From positions 620,001 to 684,000 of the forward strand of contig NZ_QNUL01000001.1 in NCBI RefSeq assembly GCF_003383615.1: 64,000 nucleotides of DNA, in the 5' to 3' direction. The notes beneath the pieces were generated by a model. It worked only from the letters and a program-made list of their open reading frames with translations. It had not been told where the DNA came from and searched no databases. The stretch is from Dyadobacter luteus. GTDB lineage: Bacteria; Bacteroidota; Bacteroidia; Cytophagales; Spirosomataceae. Positions 55,191-64,000 of this stretch are shown piece after piece (the first letter of the stretch is position 1; every line of letters starts with the position of its first letter). A program made the position numbers and the translations under genes.

Positions 55191-55581
55191 TTTATAAATC
55201 TATACGTTTGGTCTATAAGAACATTCCATTTTAAGACTACTTGATTGTATCGAAAATTAGATTCGGACAAATGCGGCTGCTCGGAAATTCGCATTCTTAA
55301 AAAACTTCCCTTCCGTTAAACCTGAGGTGATTGTGTGGCGAAAAAGCTGCTGAAAGTGTAACGGTCATTTAGCACTCGTCACTCCCTTTTTGCGTGTGTT
55401 CCAAAAGGCTCGTAAGCTGGTGACAGACCAAAATCAGAAAGTGTCTATGCAAAGCATGCTCACAGCGTATGGCTCACGAAAGCCTTAATCAGCCTTCTGG
55501 CCTTATCTTTTTACTGAAAATTTTAGGGTTTTGATCCGTAAGGTACGGATTAACTTTACGCAAGACATTAAGCATTGTATA
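55191..55581. other. intergenic region, nothing recognised
   Basis: About 390 bp upstream of the kinase gene. Short broken frames are present (for example around 55390-55490) but none is recognisable. No clear TAnnTTTG box or hairpin was found. Confidence 0.4.
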
Positions 55582-56463
55582 ATGACAATTCAACAAATTC
55601 AGGCATTGGCCCAGCAGCACGGCCTGCTGCTGAGCGAAGAAATGGCTTTTAATGAAATGGGCATCGACTTTAAAATTGGTTTTGCCAAAGATCTCAACCA
55701 GCGCCAGTGGGTACTCAGGGTTCCGAGGCGAAATGATCTGGATAGTCAGATTGAGTCGGAAAGCCGCATTTTAGATCTTGTAAAAAAATACTTGTCCGTA
55801 CAAGTGCCGGACTGGAAAATAGCCAGCTCTAAGCTTGTTGCTTACCCTCTGTTAAAAGATCCACCGGCGCTGTCCTTCGATGAGAAGACGTATGAGGTAA
55901 CCTGGCATTTCGACCAGCACAGTCCCAAATATGTCCCCAGCCTTGCCAAGGCGCTTGTCGAGCTGCACAATATTCCACTAACTGAGGTTATAGCAAAGGA
56001 TTTGAAAGTTCTCAAACCACAGGATCTGCGAGCGGAGATATCTGAACGGCTCGCGCTGGTCAAATCAGAGCTGGGAATAAGCCAGAGTCTTCAGATGCGC
56101 TACCAAACCTGGTTAGACAATGACACGCTCTGGCCGGATTTTACATGCTTCATCCATGGGGATCTGTACGCAGGACACACGATGGCAACTGCTGATGGCG
56201 AAGTGAGCGGTATCATTGACTGGTCTACTGCACACGTCAGCGACTTAGCTCTGGATTTTTCCGGTCACGTGAATGTCTTTGGTGAAAAGAGTCTCAGAGA
56301 GCTGATTAATGAATATGAAAAGCAGGGCGGCAGGGTGTTCGATAAATTGTATGAACAATCTATCGAGCGTGCAGCAGCTTCGGCTCTGGCCTACGGTTTT
56401 TTTGCTGTTCAGACCAATGATCAAAACCATATCGCTGCAGCAAAAGTGCAGTTAGGTGTTTAA
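55582..56463 (+). CDS. Mph-family macrolide 2'-phosphotransferase-like kinase
   Basis: The start is at ATG 55582 (MTIQQIQALAQQHGLLLSEEM), which fits the family length (293 residues); an upstream frame extension to 55531 is unlikely. APH-type fold: the N-lobe with WVLRVPRR (ATP-binding lysine replaced by R in this family's xLRxPR motif), Brenner motif H192-G-D194 in CFIHGDLYAGHT, and the metal-binding D213 in GIIDWSTA. The DFTCFIHGDLYxGHxL and SGIIDWSTAHVSD segments are typical of Mph enzymes, which inactivate macrolides by GTP-dependent phosphorylation. Whether this environmental version confers resistance is unknown. Confidence 0.88.
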   Translation: MTIQQIQALAQQHGLLLSEEMAFNEMGIDFKIGFAKDLNQRQWVLRVPRRNDLDSQIESESRILDLVKKYLSVQVPDWKIASSKLVAYPLLKDPPALSFDEKTYEVTWHFDQHSPKYVPSLAKALVELHNIPLTEVIAKDLKVLKPQDLRAEISERLALVKSELGISQSLQMRYQTWLDNDTLWPDFTCFIHGDLYAGHTMATADGEVSGIIDWSTAHVSDLALDFSGHVNVFGEKSLRELINEYEKQGGRVFDKLYEQSIERAAASALAYGFFAVQTNDQNHIAAAKVQLGV

Positions 56464-56633
56464 TTGCATTTAAATGAAAAGACATACGCTAAGAAATATA
56501 ACGACTCGACGTCTGGGGGGCCATTATTGCTTTCTTAGTGTATGCCTTTGCTGTGGCAGAGGATTTTGCTCTTTTGCCCTACATGAACTGCACAGCAACT
56601 CACTGACAGAATCCTTCCTGATCGCTCTTGTCT

Positions 56634-56954
56634 CTAACACGCATAAGCTGTCAGCTTTATTCTTATCCCATCAAGGGATTCCGATGCTTTCAACTGACAA
56701 GCCAGACGGCTGATGCTTTCAGCGTCGGGTCTTGTCTCGAGCGTATCCAATTCCTGATCAAGAGGGGCTTGCAGCTGATCAAAACCCTGCAGGACCAAAC
56801 AGTGGCAATCTGCACAAAGGGCCATTCCGCCACATGTAGCACGCATTTCATAATTATGCTCTTTGAGTATCTGCATCAGATTACTATCCTCTGTTTCCTG
56901 AATCTGGATCGTTTTCTGATTCTGCTGACGGTCAATTACAGTTACGTGTATCAT
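56634..56954 (-). CDS. 2Fe-2S ferredoxin, adrenodoxin type
   Basis: This 106-residue electron carrier has cluster cysteines in TCGGMALCADCHCLVLQG (Cx5Cx2C) and a fourth cysteine in SRLACQLKAS, the pattern of adrenodoxin/Isc-type ferredoxins. The start MIHVTVIDRQQNQ at 56954 abuts the reductase stop at 56955, so the two genes are translationally coupled. It is the natural electron acceptor or donor for that reductase. The final oxidase partner is not in the window. Confidence 0.92.
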   Translation of the reverse strand: MIHVTVIDRQQNQKTIQIQETEDSNLMQILKEHNYEMRATCGGMALCADCHCLVLQGFDQLQAPLDQELDTLETRPDAESISRLACQLKASESLDGIRIKLTAYAC

Positions 56955-57986
56955 TTAAAACGCGTTTATACCGTTGACGGTAGTGTACTTGAAACTCAGT
57001 TTTTGCTGTGGGTATACATACTTAAATGCACTTTGAGCCATCAGGGCCGCTTCGTGAAAACCGCTTAGAATCAATTTCAGTTTTCCGGGGTATGTGTTAA
57101 TATCCCCGATCGCATAGATACCCTCTACACTGGTACTATAATCGCTTAGCCGAACTTCGATTGCGGATTTATCTAGGGCGAGCCCCCAACTGGCTATCGG
57201 TCCCAATTTGGGTGTCAGACCGAACAGAGGTATAAGGTGATCGGCCTCAAATGCAAAATCCTGCCGTGTTTTGCCCGCCACAGTCACAGACTGCAAGTGC
57301 CCATTTCCCGAAACGGATGTGATCTGCGATTCAAGAAGCAGTCTGATTTTTCCTTCCGATGCAAGCTGACCGACTTTCTCTGCAGAATCAGGCGCGCCAC
57401 GAAAGCTCTCGCCACGGTGTACCAGCGTCAATTCGGATGCAACCTCAGCCAGAAAAATAGTCCAGTCTAAGGCAGAATCCCCACCTCCGGACAACACTAT
57501 CTTTTTATTACGGAAAAGCTCCGGATCCTTAATGAAATAAGAAATTCCCCTACCCTCAAAATCTTCCAATCCGGATATAGCGGGTTTCCGCGGCTCAAAG
57601 CAGCCGAGCCCGCCAGCAATGACTATCACCTTCGCCGTTATCAGCGTCTTCTCGCTGGTCAGAACAGTAAACTTGCCAGCCTGATCTTTTTCAATACTAT
57701 CGACACGTTCTGCCAGCGTAAAACCTGGCCGGAAAGGACTGATCTGCTCCATTAGATTCTCAATTAGCTCCTGGGCAAGAATAGAAGGATAACCGGGTAT
57801 ATCGTAGATCGGCTTTTGCGGATATATTTCCGAAAGCTGTCCGCCTACCTGCGGCAGGGCATCCACCAGATGGCAACGCATTTTAAGCAAACCCGCTTCA
57901 AAAACTGCGAATAGTCCAACTGGGCCTGCCCCAATAATGCATATGTCTGTATCTATCATTTGTAAATTGGCTTTTAATTCTGTCAC
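56955..57986 (-). CDS. ferredoxin--NADP(+) reductase, thioredoxin-reductase-like type
   Basis: This 343-residue FAD/NAD(P) oxidoreductase of the YumC/FNR2 class has the FAD site ICIIGAGPVGLFAVFEAGLL with LPQVGGQLSEIYPQKPIYDIPGYP, the NADP site KIVLSGGGDSALDWTIFLA, and the C-terminal FAD motif EGIYAIGDINTYPGKLKLILSGFHEAALMAQSA. The CxxC pair of thioredoxin reductases is absent, as in FNR2. It transfers electrons between NADPH and ferredoxin; the ferredoxin gene follows without a gap. The LysR gene upstream on the same strand (54-bp gap) may control it. Confidence 0.95.
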   Translation of the reverse strand: MTELKANLQMIDTDICIIGAGPVGLFAVFEAGLLKMRCHLVDALPQVGGQLSEIYPQKPIYDIPGYPSILAQELIENLMEQISPFRPGFTLAERVDSIEKDQAGKFTVLTSEKTLITAKVIVIAGGLGCFEPRKPAISGLEDFEGRGISYFIKDPELFRNKKIVLSGGGDSALDWTIFLAEVASELTLVHRGESFRGAPDSAEKVGQLASEGKIRLLLESQITSVSGNGHLQSVTVAGKTRQDFAFEADHLIPLFGLTPKLGPIASWGLALDKSAIEVRLSDYSTSVEGIYAIGDINTYPGKLKLILSGFHEAALMAQSAFKYVYPQQKLSFKYTTVNGINAF

Positions 57987-58040
57987 AAAACTCTGGAAGT
58001 CTTGCTGTTTTAGCCAATCACAAATCGTTATCCGGAATAA

Positions 58041-58949
58041 CTACAGGTTATACTGGTTGCGGCAAAACCGCATAAAAAGCTCACCCATAGCCGATACCTG
58101 ACCATGCAGGTGAGCGAACTGAAAATCACGGTAAATTTCAAGATCCTTTATATCAAGGACCGTCAGCTCGTTGTATTTGAGCTCATTTACAACAGACTGA
58201 ATCGACAGGAACGCTGCTGTTTCAGAATAAAGAAGATACTGTTTGATAGCGATACTGCTTTCGAGCTGGATTTCAACATTCAAATCCTTCAAGGTCAGTC
58301 CTATTTCTGAAAGCGCCTTTCTGATCACATCCAGCGATCCTGAGCCGGCCTCTCTGAGAACAAGCGGAATCTGGCAAAGCTGCTTTTTGCTGACTTCAGC
58401 CAGTTTGGCATATTTACCACCGGCCCTGGTAACCAGCACCATCTCATCTTTTACATAAGGGGAATAGTTGATTTGCTGAATATGGCCAACGCCTTCAACA
58501 ATTGCTATATCAATAGACTGGTCGAGAATGTAGCTGCTGACAACATCCGTATTTGCCTGCACGAAGGTGAGCTCGATCTTCGGATACCTCTTTTTGAATA
58601 GGGCAAGCAGCCTTGGAATGATCGTCTGGGCTACAGTGGTACTTGCCCCGATAGAAATGTTTCCAAGACCACTGTGACTGACCAGTCCTATTTCGGACTC
58701 CATCTGCTTTGAGAGGCGGATGATCTTCTCAGCATAACTTAAAAAGATATCCCCCTGTGAGGTCCTGGCGATTGCATTACCCTTCCGGACAAACAATCTG
58801 CATTGGAGCTGATACTCCATCTCTCTTACATGCTTGGTAACAGCAGGCTGAGAGATATTCAGCTCCTGGGAGGCCTTTGTAAAACTTAACTTTTGAGCTA
58901 CTGTGTAAACCACCATTAACCGGAAGTCTACTGTTTTAGATATGTTCAT
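58041..58949 (-). CDS. LysR-family transcriptional regulator (CbbR/CysB-like)
   Basis: This 302-residue regulator has the winged HTH at 5-65 (DFRLMVVYTVAQKLSFTKASQELNISQPAVTKHVREMEYQLQCRLFVRKGN) and an effector domain from about 90 (GNISIGASTTVAQTIIPRLLALFKKRYPKIELTF). The GASTTVAQTIIPRLL pattern fits the CbbR/YeiE branch. The ferredoxin reductase gene follows on the same strand after 54 bp, so the three genes are probably one unit. Confidence 0.94.
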   Translation of the reverse strand: MNISKTVDFRLMVVYTVAQKLSFTKASQELNISQPAVTKHVREMEYQLQCRLFVRKGNAIARTSQGDIFLSYAEKIIRLSKQMESEIGLVSHSGLGNISIGASTTVAQTIIPRLLALFKKRYPKIELTFVQANTDVVSSYILDQSIDIAIVEGVGHIQQINYSPYVKDEMVLVTRAGGKYAKLAEVSKKQLCQIPLVLREAGSGSLDVIRKALSEIGLTLKDLNVEIQLESSIAIKQYLLYSETAAFLSIQSVVNELKYNELTVLDIKDLEIYRDFQFAHLHGQVSAMGELFMRFCRNQYNL

Positions 58950-59201
58950 TCAGAAAAAGCGCTTAGATATCCCCATCACCTGTGAAAGCTACGTTTACCG
59001 GATCTGCACCAGTGTAATCACTGACGCTGGTATAATCAAATCCATTTCAGCCAACTGCTTTGATCGGTCAAAATCCTGCTCAATACAATTATATCACTCC
59101 GGCGAGCTCTCGCATTTTAGCTGATAGTAAGAGCATGTACACGCACCAAGGACTTTCGCAGATCAACACATTTACAACAGAACCTTCCGGCAGTAACGTC
59201 A

Positions 59202-59384
59202 TTATTTCTTGCTTTGTTTTTTGAAGGTAAGCACTATTGAGACAATGAATACAATCAAATACAACCAGCCCAATGCCGGTTTTCTGAAAGTGTAAGTTTG
59301 GAAGTCAAATTCACGACTTAAAGCCAATCCGATAGGAAATGCGATCAGGGCGAATACAATATTGAAGCCTATTTTATCTTTCAA
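59202..59384 (-). CDS. small two-helix membrane protein
   Basis: This 60-residue protein has two predicted membrane helices (IGFNIVFALIAFPIGLAL and ALGWLYLIVFIVSIVLTF) joined by a short polar loop, with a positive tail KKQSKK that suggests both ends are cytoplasmic. No family was recognised. Short but compact with a good start; likely real. Confidence 0.55.
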   Translation of the reverse strand: MKDKIGFNIVFALIAFPIGLALSREFDFQTYTFRKPALGWLYLIVFIVSIVLTFKKQSKK

Positions 59385-60290
59385 GAGATTTTAGATTTAG
59401 TACTTGTAGCTATTATCACTTCCAAAAGTACGTATTGGCACATCAATAATAAAAACAGTCCTTTAATTTATCTGGTTACAACAAAATCAATCATTCAGGA
59501 AGCTTACCACAGCAATGCTTGCTTTTTATTTGGACCGGATTACAATCAATTCCGCTTCAGATCCATCCACGAAAACACAAACCGTACTAAACAGAAGCCA
59601 AAATTATGGCATCAATTTCCGGGATGTTGAGATGAAACCTGGTATATCTGAAGAATTTGTAAAAATCAAGGCATAAAAAAGGCTGCATTTTTGAAGGTAT
59701 TATTACGGTAAATTCGGGCTTAGAGCGTAACCCTAGTTACATACGTAGCAAAACTTCGCCTTTCTTAAAACAAAAGCCTCTCCATGGCCGCGGCTACTTA
59801 ATCATCTCAGTATTCTCAAGTCAATAAAGCCAATATTATCCCTTAGATATCTGAACGACTTAGTGTATAGTATGCGATAGTTATTTGAGACGCTATGCAA
59901 GATAAATACGCACTGTCTTTCCGGCTCCCTGAGCTATTTTGATGACGTATTCTATGAAAGAACGATTTCATTAAAAATTACTGCTGTGATCCGGAGATAT
60001 ATTTGACCAAAAATTATTTTAAAGCACTGATTGAACGTTTGTTAAATCTTTATTACCTTGTCTGACGTATACCACTCAACTAAATAACTCCTCTGATGAA
60101 AAACTGTACCTCAACATGCAAGATCACAGCTACTTTTTTTCCGGTATCCTTCGGTTAGGCTGATTCTTCTACAATGAATTTCTCGAATCCGGACGCAGGT
60201 CGTCCGCAGGCAGCCTATGCCCTATTCACTGCGACGTAGGTCTGTTGCCTTTATTGTTCATATCCCCTTCTATCTTTCCCTACAAAGACT
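59385..60290. other. long non-coding stretch before the NACHT gene
   Basis: About 900 bp without a convincing gene. A frame near 59480-59630 (FLFGPDYNQFRFRSIHENTN) may be a relic. A TTACCTTG-like box with GTTTG upstream (60037-60060) could be the NACHT promoter, leaving a leader of more than 200 bases that includes a CGGACG/CGTCCG hairpin (60190-60206). No RNA family was recognised. Confidence 0.4.
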
Positions 60291-63200
60291 ATGAGTCTGA
60301 AAACTTTATATCGGTTTTTTCTTTTAACAATAGTTGCTGCCTGGTTTTCTTTCATGTGCCTGAAGCACTATCTTGAAAAAGTACTTGATCTGAATGCGGA
60401 CAACAATTCCATTTTGAGCCTTTATGAAAGCTATGAAATGCTCATGGATTTCATTCCGATCTTTGTAGTTCTGATGGGAATTATCCCGCAATTAAAACCT
60501 GTTAAAAAATGGTTGGGTCAATTTTCTTTATGGAAAGATTGGAATCCTGAAATTGCAGAAGAATCAGCTATTCTGGACGCTAAACGAAACTTGATACATG
60601 TATTAAAGGGCATCTATGCGGGTTACCTTGATGAATATGCTAAATCCTGCAAAGGGCTTTCAGGCCTGGATTTGGTTACCTTAAAATTTCTTCACCATCC
60701 CGATGTGTCAAGCATACAGATAAATTCTCAGATTGCAACTGAGGAAAAAACAAACGGTCAGAACTACATTAATGGTAAGACTGGCAATTCTGTCGATCAG
60801 ATTATTCTGAATGATCCGACCATTGATGTGTTTTTTGCTGTCATTTTAGGTGATGCCGGTTGTGGGAAAAGCTACAGTTTTGTAAAAAGGCTACATGAAT
60901 CTCTTCTTAAAATACCTGCAAGTCCCTCAGCTGAATTTATTAAGGGGGTTAAAATACCTATACTTTTTGACGCAGGAGACTATCGAATACAAGCGAATGT
61001 CGAATCCAATGCTTTGGAAATCTGGCTATCAGACAGTCTGAAAAAACACTACAAAATAGCAAGTAAGCAGGTCAGGAACTGGCTTATCGAAGGTGGGCAC
61101 CTGGCAATATGTCTGGATGGGCTGGATGAAATCCCTCAACTGGATAGAATCGAATTTATGAAGGCTATAAAAGCTTACAGTGAAAAAAATAAAACAGTCA
61201 TCATTTCGAGCCGTAAAGAAGAATTTGTCAGGCTCCAATCGGACCTTCCTGTTTCGCCTCAAATTTATGAGGTAGAATCACTTGACAGACATGACATTGA
61301 CAATATTATTGGTAAGATTTACATTGATAATCCTGAACATCAGACGGCAATTCGAAGTGTATTGGATTCAAAATCCGAACTATACAATTATTTAAAAGTC
61401 CCTCTGATCCTGAACCTGTTTGTAAAAACGTTTGCCACACTTAACGAAAATGATATTTCTAGAATAAAACAGCTTCCTGTAGAAGGTTGTTTGCTACTCT
61501 TGTGGGAAAAATATGATCCATTGATTTTTGCAGAGCGGCTTACTGAAAAGCAGCAAATACCTGGTACAGTCGTCAAAGAAAAAAGCCTTCATATCTCATC
61601 AGATCAGCAAAAACTCGCACGAACATACGCGGCATGGTTGTCCAGGCAAATAGACAACAAGACATTCTACATTGAAGATATTCAGCCCCGGTGGTTACTT
61701 CCTCATGACCCTCAAACCGCAAAAAGTAACAGTCAAGTATGGGCTTACTATTATACCTCCCGGGTACTCAGTGCAGTGCTACTTGCCATTGCAGTGGGCT
61801 TTTTAATCGCTAGCCCGCTCGACTTCCTGGGAAATGGTGTGCTTGCCGGGGTGCTGGTTTCATTTCTTACCTTAAAGACACTCCAAATAAAGATATCCCC
61901 CTGGGTTACTATTGTCCTTTTTGTCTCATGTGCAGCCTTGTTATGCGGACTTTACCAGGGACTGACAGTTCCCAGACAACATGCAGATATGTACGGGCTC
62001 TTCTCTGTTACAGAATCATTCTCAGGAATTGTATTCGGACTGATCGCCGGACTAACGTTTGGATTCAGAAAAATCAAACAAACAGCGGAACTGGACATTC
62101 AACCAGTAGAGCAACGCAAGTTCAGTTGGGGGCAGGCCGTCCGACACGGCTTGGCAGGCGGAGCTGCGGTGGGTTTTCTGATAGGTACTATCGGTGTGAT
62201 CATTCAACTTCAACACGACAACAGGAATACATTTACTTTATGGCTCAGACCGTTTCTGCAAAAAATGAGTCAAATGTTCACCCAGCATGTAATGCCTTTC
62301 AAGTATAGTGAAACTTTGATGGTTTTCATTCTGGGCTATGGTGTTGCATTTATCGTTGCATTCATGATTATCGGAGTGATACGAGGCCGTCAGGATGTTA
62401 CAACGATCGAAAAAGACTCCCGCACCGGTCTTAATTCAGGCATGCTCAAATCGCTGGAAAATGCACTGATATATGGAGTTCTTACTTTCGCAACGATTGG
62501 TATACTCTATTCGCTCTGTCTGTATACGGTGAGTGGGCTTGCTGAGTCTGTAACCAGAGCGCTCAGATTCAGTCTCGGCCTTGCCATTATCGCATCGCTC
62601 TGGTTTGGGGGGTTTGAGCTTATTCATCACTGGACACTACGGTTTTACCTGTATTTATCAGGAAGAGTGCCTCTAAGATATGCTTCCTGGGTGCAGACCA
62701 TGCACAAAATAGATTTTGTGCGCCAGACCGGTGCCCGGATTAAGATCCATCATCTCTCCTTGAAAGAATATCTGCTTGCCCTACCACTCGCACCAACCCC
62801 AAATGCAAATAATGAAGCGATGATCCATAGTTTTCGGCCGCACTATCGCCGTAATGTGCTTTATAGCAGATGGCTGGGACTTTCTATGTTATTCATCATG
62901 CCATTTATTGATAGGTTTGGGTGCAATAAGTTCTGGAATCAGGAAAACGAAATTGTCTATCGCCATAATGATGAACACATTCAAAAAATAGCTGCAAATG
63001 TCTTCAAAGCAAAAAAAGACTGTTCGGTTTCATTCATTGTTGACGGCTCGGTAAAACTTGGCACTTTCGTCGGCAGCATTGCACCCTCGGGAACATCTGC
63101 AGGATTTCTTGGTTTTCCAATGGATACAGTTTACAACCTCTTCGGCAATTTTCGGCATGGGGCATTACTTTTGAAGAGAAGTGTAAATCCAAATAAATGG

Positions 63201-63371
63201 GAATATCTGATCGCTCCAAAATTCGAAATCCTAGGTATGGGACCGGGCAAGGCCATGCTCCAGTTAAAAAAAGGCGAATCATTTGAATTTTGTATCAATG
63301 ATAATGAATGGCAAAATAACTCCGGCCATTTTCTGATTCAAATGGAATCTAAGCTCAAAGAGCTGAAATAG
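60291..63371 (+). CDS. polytopic membrane NACHT NTPase with C-terminal LecA-like domain
   Basis: 1026 residues. Two N-terminal membrane helices (about 7-25 and 50-66) precede a NACHT domain (about 180-420): Walker A GDAGCGKS (187-194), Walker B LAICLDGLDE (271-280), sensor-like VIISSRKEEF and NIIGKIY. About seven to eight hydrophobic helices follow (495-780), then a cytosolic-type segment ARIKIHHLSLKEYLLALPL, matching the winged end of membrane NACHT proteins (compare YxFIHRxLLEYFA). The tail (about 895-1026) ends GKAMLQLKKGESFEFCINDNEWQNNSGHFLIQM, the calcium-site pattern INDNxxxxNSGxF of PA-IL/LecA-type beta-sandwiches. NACHT proteins are STAND signalling NTPases, several being antiphage sensors. 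The role here is inference. Confidence 0.85.
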   Translation: MSLKTLYRFFLLTIVAAWFSFMCLKHYLEKVLDLNADNNSILSLYESYEMLMDFIPIFVVLMGIIPQLKPVKKWLGQFSLWKDWNPEIAEESAILDAKRNLIHVLKGIYAGYLDEYAKSCKGLSGLDLVTLKFLHHPDVSSIQINSQIATEEKTNGQNYINGKTGNSVDQIILNDPTIDVFFAVILGDAGCGKSYSFVKRLHESLLKIPASPSAEFIKGVKIPILFDAGDYRIQANVESNALEIWLSDSLKKHYKIASKQVRNWLIEGGHLAICLDGLDEIPQLDRIEFMKAIKAYSEKNKTVIISSRKEEFVRLQSDLPVSPQIYEVESLDRHDIDNIIGKIYIDNPEHQTAIRSVLDSKSELYNYLKVPLILNLFVKTFATLNENDISRIKQLPVEGCLLLLWEKYDPLIFAERLTEKQQIPGTVVKEKSLHISSDQQKLARTYAAWLSRQIDNKTFYIEDIQPRWLLPHDPQTAKSNSQVWAYYYTSRVLSAVLLAIAVGFLIASPLDFLGNGVLAGVLVSFLTLKTLQIKISPWVTIVLFVSCAALLCGLYQGLTVPRQHADMYGLFSVTESFSGIVFGLIAGLTFGFRKIKQTAELDIQPVEQRKFSWGQAVRHGLAGGAAVGFLIGTIGVIIQLQHDNRNTFTLWLRPFLQKMSQMFTQHVMPFKYSETLMVFILGYGVAFIVAFMIIGVIRGRQDVTTIEKDSRTGLNSGMLKSLENALIYGVLTFATIGILYSLCLYTVSGLAESVTRALRFSLGLAIIASLWFGGFELIHHWTLRFYLYLSGRVPLRYASWVQTMHKIDFVRQTGARIKIHHLSLKEYLLALPLAPTPNANNEAMIHSFRPHYRRNVLYSRWLGLSMLFIMPFIDRFGCNKFWNQENEIVYRHNDEHIQKIAANVFKAKKDCSVSFIVDGSVKLGTFVGSIAPSGTSAGFLGFPMDTVYNLFGNFRHGALLLKRSVNPNKWEYLIAPKFEILGMGPGKAMLQLKKGESFEFCINDNEWQNNSGHFLIQMESKLKELK

Positions 63372-63483
63372 CGATATCACCAAATCAACTAAATATAAAC
63401 ATGGCACCGGTCGATTCTGCAATTTGACAACAAAGGATTAATTTGCAGTTTACTATGATACGATGCTGAATAAAAAAACAATC

Positions 63484-63978
63484 ATGAAATCAATTGCGCT
63501 ACTCGCACTGATCGTTACCACTATTTTTTTGACAGAAACAGATGATACAACCGATAAACGCACATGGCATCAACAACTGCCACCCTGCCCATGTACCAAT
63601 CCGGATTTTAACAAAATAATACTTAATGATGGATGGGCAAAAGACAAAGGAGACCTGGACACATATCATCATGGAGCAACAGAATGTTTCCGCTCCTACC
63701 CATACACAAAAACCTCGGCAGGAAAATCAGGCCAGCAGTGCTGTTATGACAGTAATGGAAAGCTAATCAGCTCCGGTTCTGGTGCCGGTACACCGGATAA
63801 AGCGAGTACTTGCTCCGGAGAGGATAAAAGCGGAACTATGAAAATTCGTTTTTTTGCTCTGTTACCCCATTACTTTAGGGATGTTAAGCCCTGGAAACAA
63901 GCAGGAGAAGCATCCGAAGCATGGAAGATTTATAACAAAGAATGGGTCCCAAGCCAACCCGACTGCAGCGTGAAATAG
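63484..63978 (+). CDS. secreted cysteine-rich AMOP-like protein
   Basis: Start at ATG 63484 (MKSIALLALIVTTIFLTETD), giving a short signal peptide; an ATG at 63463 would add MLNKKTI. The mature protein of about 145 residues has eight cysteines: PPCPCTNPDF, TECFRSYPY, GQQCCYDSNGKLI, STCSGED and PDCSVK. The QCCYDxxGxLI motif with nearby GAGTPD and the CxC start is the pattern of the AMOP domain, known in eukaryotic adhesion proteins and sporadically in bacteria. It lies 112 bp after the NACHT gene on the same strand, so the two may form an operon. Function unknown; an extracellular partner or adhesin is inferred. Confidence 0.7.
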   Translation: MKSIALLALIVTTIFLTETDDTTDKRTWHQQLPPCPCTNPDFNKIILNDGWAKDKGDLDTYHHGATECFRSYPYTKTSAGKSGQQCCYDSNGKLISSGSGAGTPDKASTCSGEDKSGTMKIRFFALLPHYFRDVKPWKQAGEASEAWKIYNKEWVPSQPDCSVK

Positions 63979-64000
63979 AATAAGGAAGGTATTTACCGGT

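Noticed and set aside
56474-56713. A 79-codon gene after the macrolide kinase
   Set aside because: It runs into the ferredoxin gene on the opposite strand and has no recognisable domain. A short hydrophobic piece near 56520 may be a relic but is too little to call.
58942-59124. A 60-codon plus-strand frame at the LysR start
   Set aside because: It has no signal, domain or plausible context and low-complexity composition; judged to be chance.

Overview
The window looks like a chromosomal segment of a Bacteroidota bacterium, most likely order Cytophagales (Dyadobacter/Spirosomaceae-like). The evidence is three SusC and two SusD proteins, a hybrid two-component regulator, type IX secretion (T9SS) C-terminal sorting domains, twin-arginine and lipoprotein exports, and -7 boxes of the Bacteroidota form TAnnTTTG. 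The genus is inference; no rRNA, tRNA or CRISPR array was seen.

Region 1 (1-18.2 kb) is a mannan-use locus on the minus strand. It holds a SusC cut by the window edge, a GH26 mannanase, an Hyi-like TIM-barrel isomerase, a concanavalin-like DUF1349 protein, SusD, SusC, a large CBM35-CBM35-GH26-CBM3-CBM3-CTD mannanase, and a NarL-type histidine kinase/response regulator pair. The same operator (core GGAAAACCCTA) lies upstream of the regulator, the large mannanase transcript and the isomerase-GH26 transcript, so the two-component pair probably drives the locus. A mobile-DNA scar (about 4.1-6.8 kb) sits inside it: an HTH-regulator relic, an ISKra4-type element inserted into a CHAT-protease-like gene, and fused relics of RadC and a relaxase.

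Region 2 (18.7-33.3 kb) is a second polysaccharide locus: a 1364-residue hybrid sensor facing a SusC-SusD-GH5-like-GH115 series. GH115 points to glucuronoxylan side chains.

Region 3 (33.3-56.5 kb) is a mosaic of small redox/detoxification genes (OYE, NTF2-like, zinc ADH, SDRs, an alpha/beta hydrolase, a serine hydrolase, an M1 peptidase) with their AraC and LysR regulators, many hypothetical lipoproteins, and a graveyard of decayed genes (TauE, integrase, monooxygenase, serine hydrolase and AraC relics). Three promoters here share one exact architecture: two TTGAGCTRWA-like sites 22 bp apart, the nearer one 36 bp from the end of a TAnnTTTG box. This suggests one AraC-type regulon.

Region 4 (55.5-64 kb) has a macrolide phosphotransferase-like kinase, a ferredoxin/ferredoxin reductase pair with a LysR regulator, a long non-coding stretch, and then a polytopic membrane NACHT NTPase ending in a LecA/PA-IL-like beta-sandwich, followed by a secreted cysteine-rich AMOP-like protein. 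This last pair is the best candidate for an undescribed system.
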